64,000 nt of DNA from Lucifuga dentata. Lineage: Eukaryota > Chordata > Actinopteri > Ophidiiformes > Bythitidae. Both the position numbers and the translations under genes were made by a program. Location of the stretch: positions 133,442 through 197,441 of the forward strand of contig VXCM01001343.1 of the NCBI GenBank assembly GCA_014773175.1, written 5' to 3'. The number at the start of each line of letters is the position of its first letter. The first letter of the stretch is position 1. The notes beneath the pieces were generated by a model that worked only from the letters and a program-made list of their open reading frames with translations, had not been told where the DNA came from and made no database searches. Below, piece after piece: positions 63,165-64,000 of the stretch.

Positions 63165-64000
63165 CTAGAAGAAGAAAATAAGAAGAAATTTTAGTGCTTC
63201 CAGAGGTAAAGAGGGCTCATGCTTTAACATAATCAAAAGCCATGACTTTTAAAGTAATACAGAATCGACTGGCTGCTCAGTATTTTCCCTAATTTCACTT
63301 CGGGGTGATATATATGGCCTGTATAGTTAATGAGGGTCCACTGCTGCAGCTTCCCTTGACTAAACACACTGATGAAACTGAAGAGAAAACACACCACCTT
63401 CATTTACCCTGAGTAAACAGATTAAATTGAGATGAAACAGACTAAGATGAGTGATTTAATGTCAGAGTTTTTGAAATCTGTCTTGCATTCCAAATAGCTC
63501 AGTATCTAGTGATAATATCTAGTGATTTATCACATTTGACAAATCAGAAACAGTGACCCAGACTCTACAAGGAGACATTTTTTCATTCACATCATGAGAA
63601 TGAAGGATTAAAATACATGTTTTCCATGCATGCAGTCCTCTGTTGGTTGTACAGCGAGGAGTAAAAGAGGCCTTTCAAGAGGCCTGGACTGAGGCTGACC
63701 GATGGCTGAGTCCTCAACCCTGTGCCTTGTGTTGTGTTTCAACACAAGCTTACAAGTAAAAGCCTTTCCCTTTAGGTTGCTGAATGTTTATGCTGTGTTA
63801 TCATGGTACTTTGCAAGAAGGATCCCGGTCTTTGCCCAGTGGGACACAACACTCTATTGACCAGGGGACCAGAGAAACAGCGGGGGGAGACAGAGGAGTA
63901 TGAGAGCTGAAAGGGACAGATGGATGGAAGAGGCTGAAAGATAGGATTGTGAGGGTGGAACAGACGGGGAGAAAAAGGTGACAGCAGCGTAGAAGGAGAC
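63165..64000 (-). other. sema6d intron, partial
   Basis: No further exon was recognised up to the window end. The next exon upstream, encoding the PSI-side stalk, should lie to the right. Confidence 0.6.

Noticed and set aside
1..64000. CRISPR arrays, operons, prophage, toxin or integrated virus genes
   Set aside because: None fits: the repeats are eukaryotic microsatellites or transposons, genes have spliceosomal introns, and no viral protein motif was recognised. The RT-like fragments carry LINE-type motif order, not retroviral gag-pol order.

Overview
The window reads as teleost fish nuclear DNA. Evidence: two vertebrate genes split by GT-AG introns, very dense (CA)n/(GA)n microsatellites, AT-rich non-coding DNA, and degenerate L2-like LINE and PIF/Harbinger fossils. 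Species cannot be named from sequence alone. No bacterial, phage, plasmid or CRISPR feature is present and no rRNA or tRNA gene was recognised.

Layout. The + strand at the left edge carries the last two coding exons of commd10 (3900-3959 and 4173-4211), its 3' UTR and a likely poly(A) signal near 4728. The - strand on the right carries the 3' part of a class 6 transmembrane semaphorin. It matches SEMA6D, not SEMA6A, in its cytoplasmic tail. A 21-bp microexon (63144-63164) is followed by a 171-bp exon (58860-59030) and a large terminal exon (47440-48657) holding the juxtamembrane stretch, the transmembrane helix, the whole cytoplasmic tail and the TAG stop. A long AT-rich 3' UTR appears to run down to about 43.4 kb. 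The two genes are therefore tail-to-tail, with about 39 kb of intergenic DNA between them. That DNA is filled with transposon fossils (LINE pieces at 6.8-8.0, 23.5-23.9 and 42.1-42.4 kb; a PIF/Harbinger transposase piece at 22.2-22.4 kb; a foldback MITE-like unit at 40.4-40.6 kb), four copies of one dispersed AT-rich repeat, and simple repeats.

The two genes are not known to act together. COMMD10 belongs to the endosomal Commander/CCC recycling complex. SEMA6D is a guidance ligand/receptor for plexin-A. Their adjacency is of interest mainly for synteny, because in human COMMD10 neighbours SEMA6A while SEMA6D lies on another chromosome.

Assembly quality matters here. The window has 21 isolated single Ns and one 56-N gap. 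Five single Ns sit exactly between two copies of the same 63-82 bp sequence, which is the mark of contig ends joined without merging their overlap. One lies inside the sema6d terminal coding exon and creates a false frameshift. I found no convincing undescribed biological system. The best leads are the synteny arrangement, the lineage-variable semaphorin extracellular stalk and tail, and a 72-bp near-perfect palindrome next to the assembly gap.
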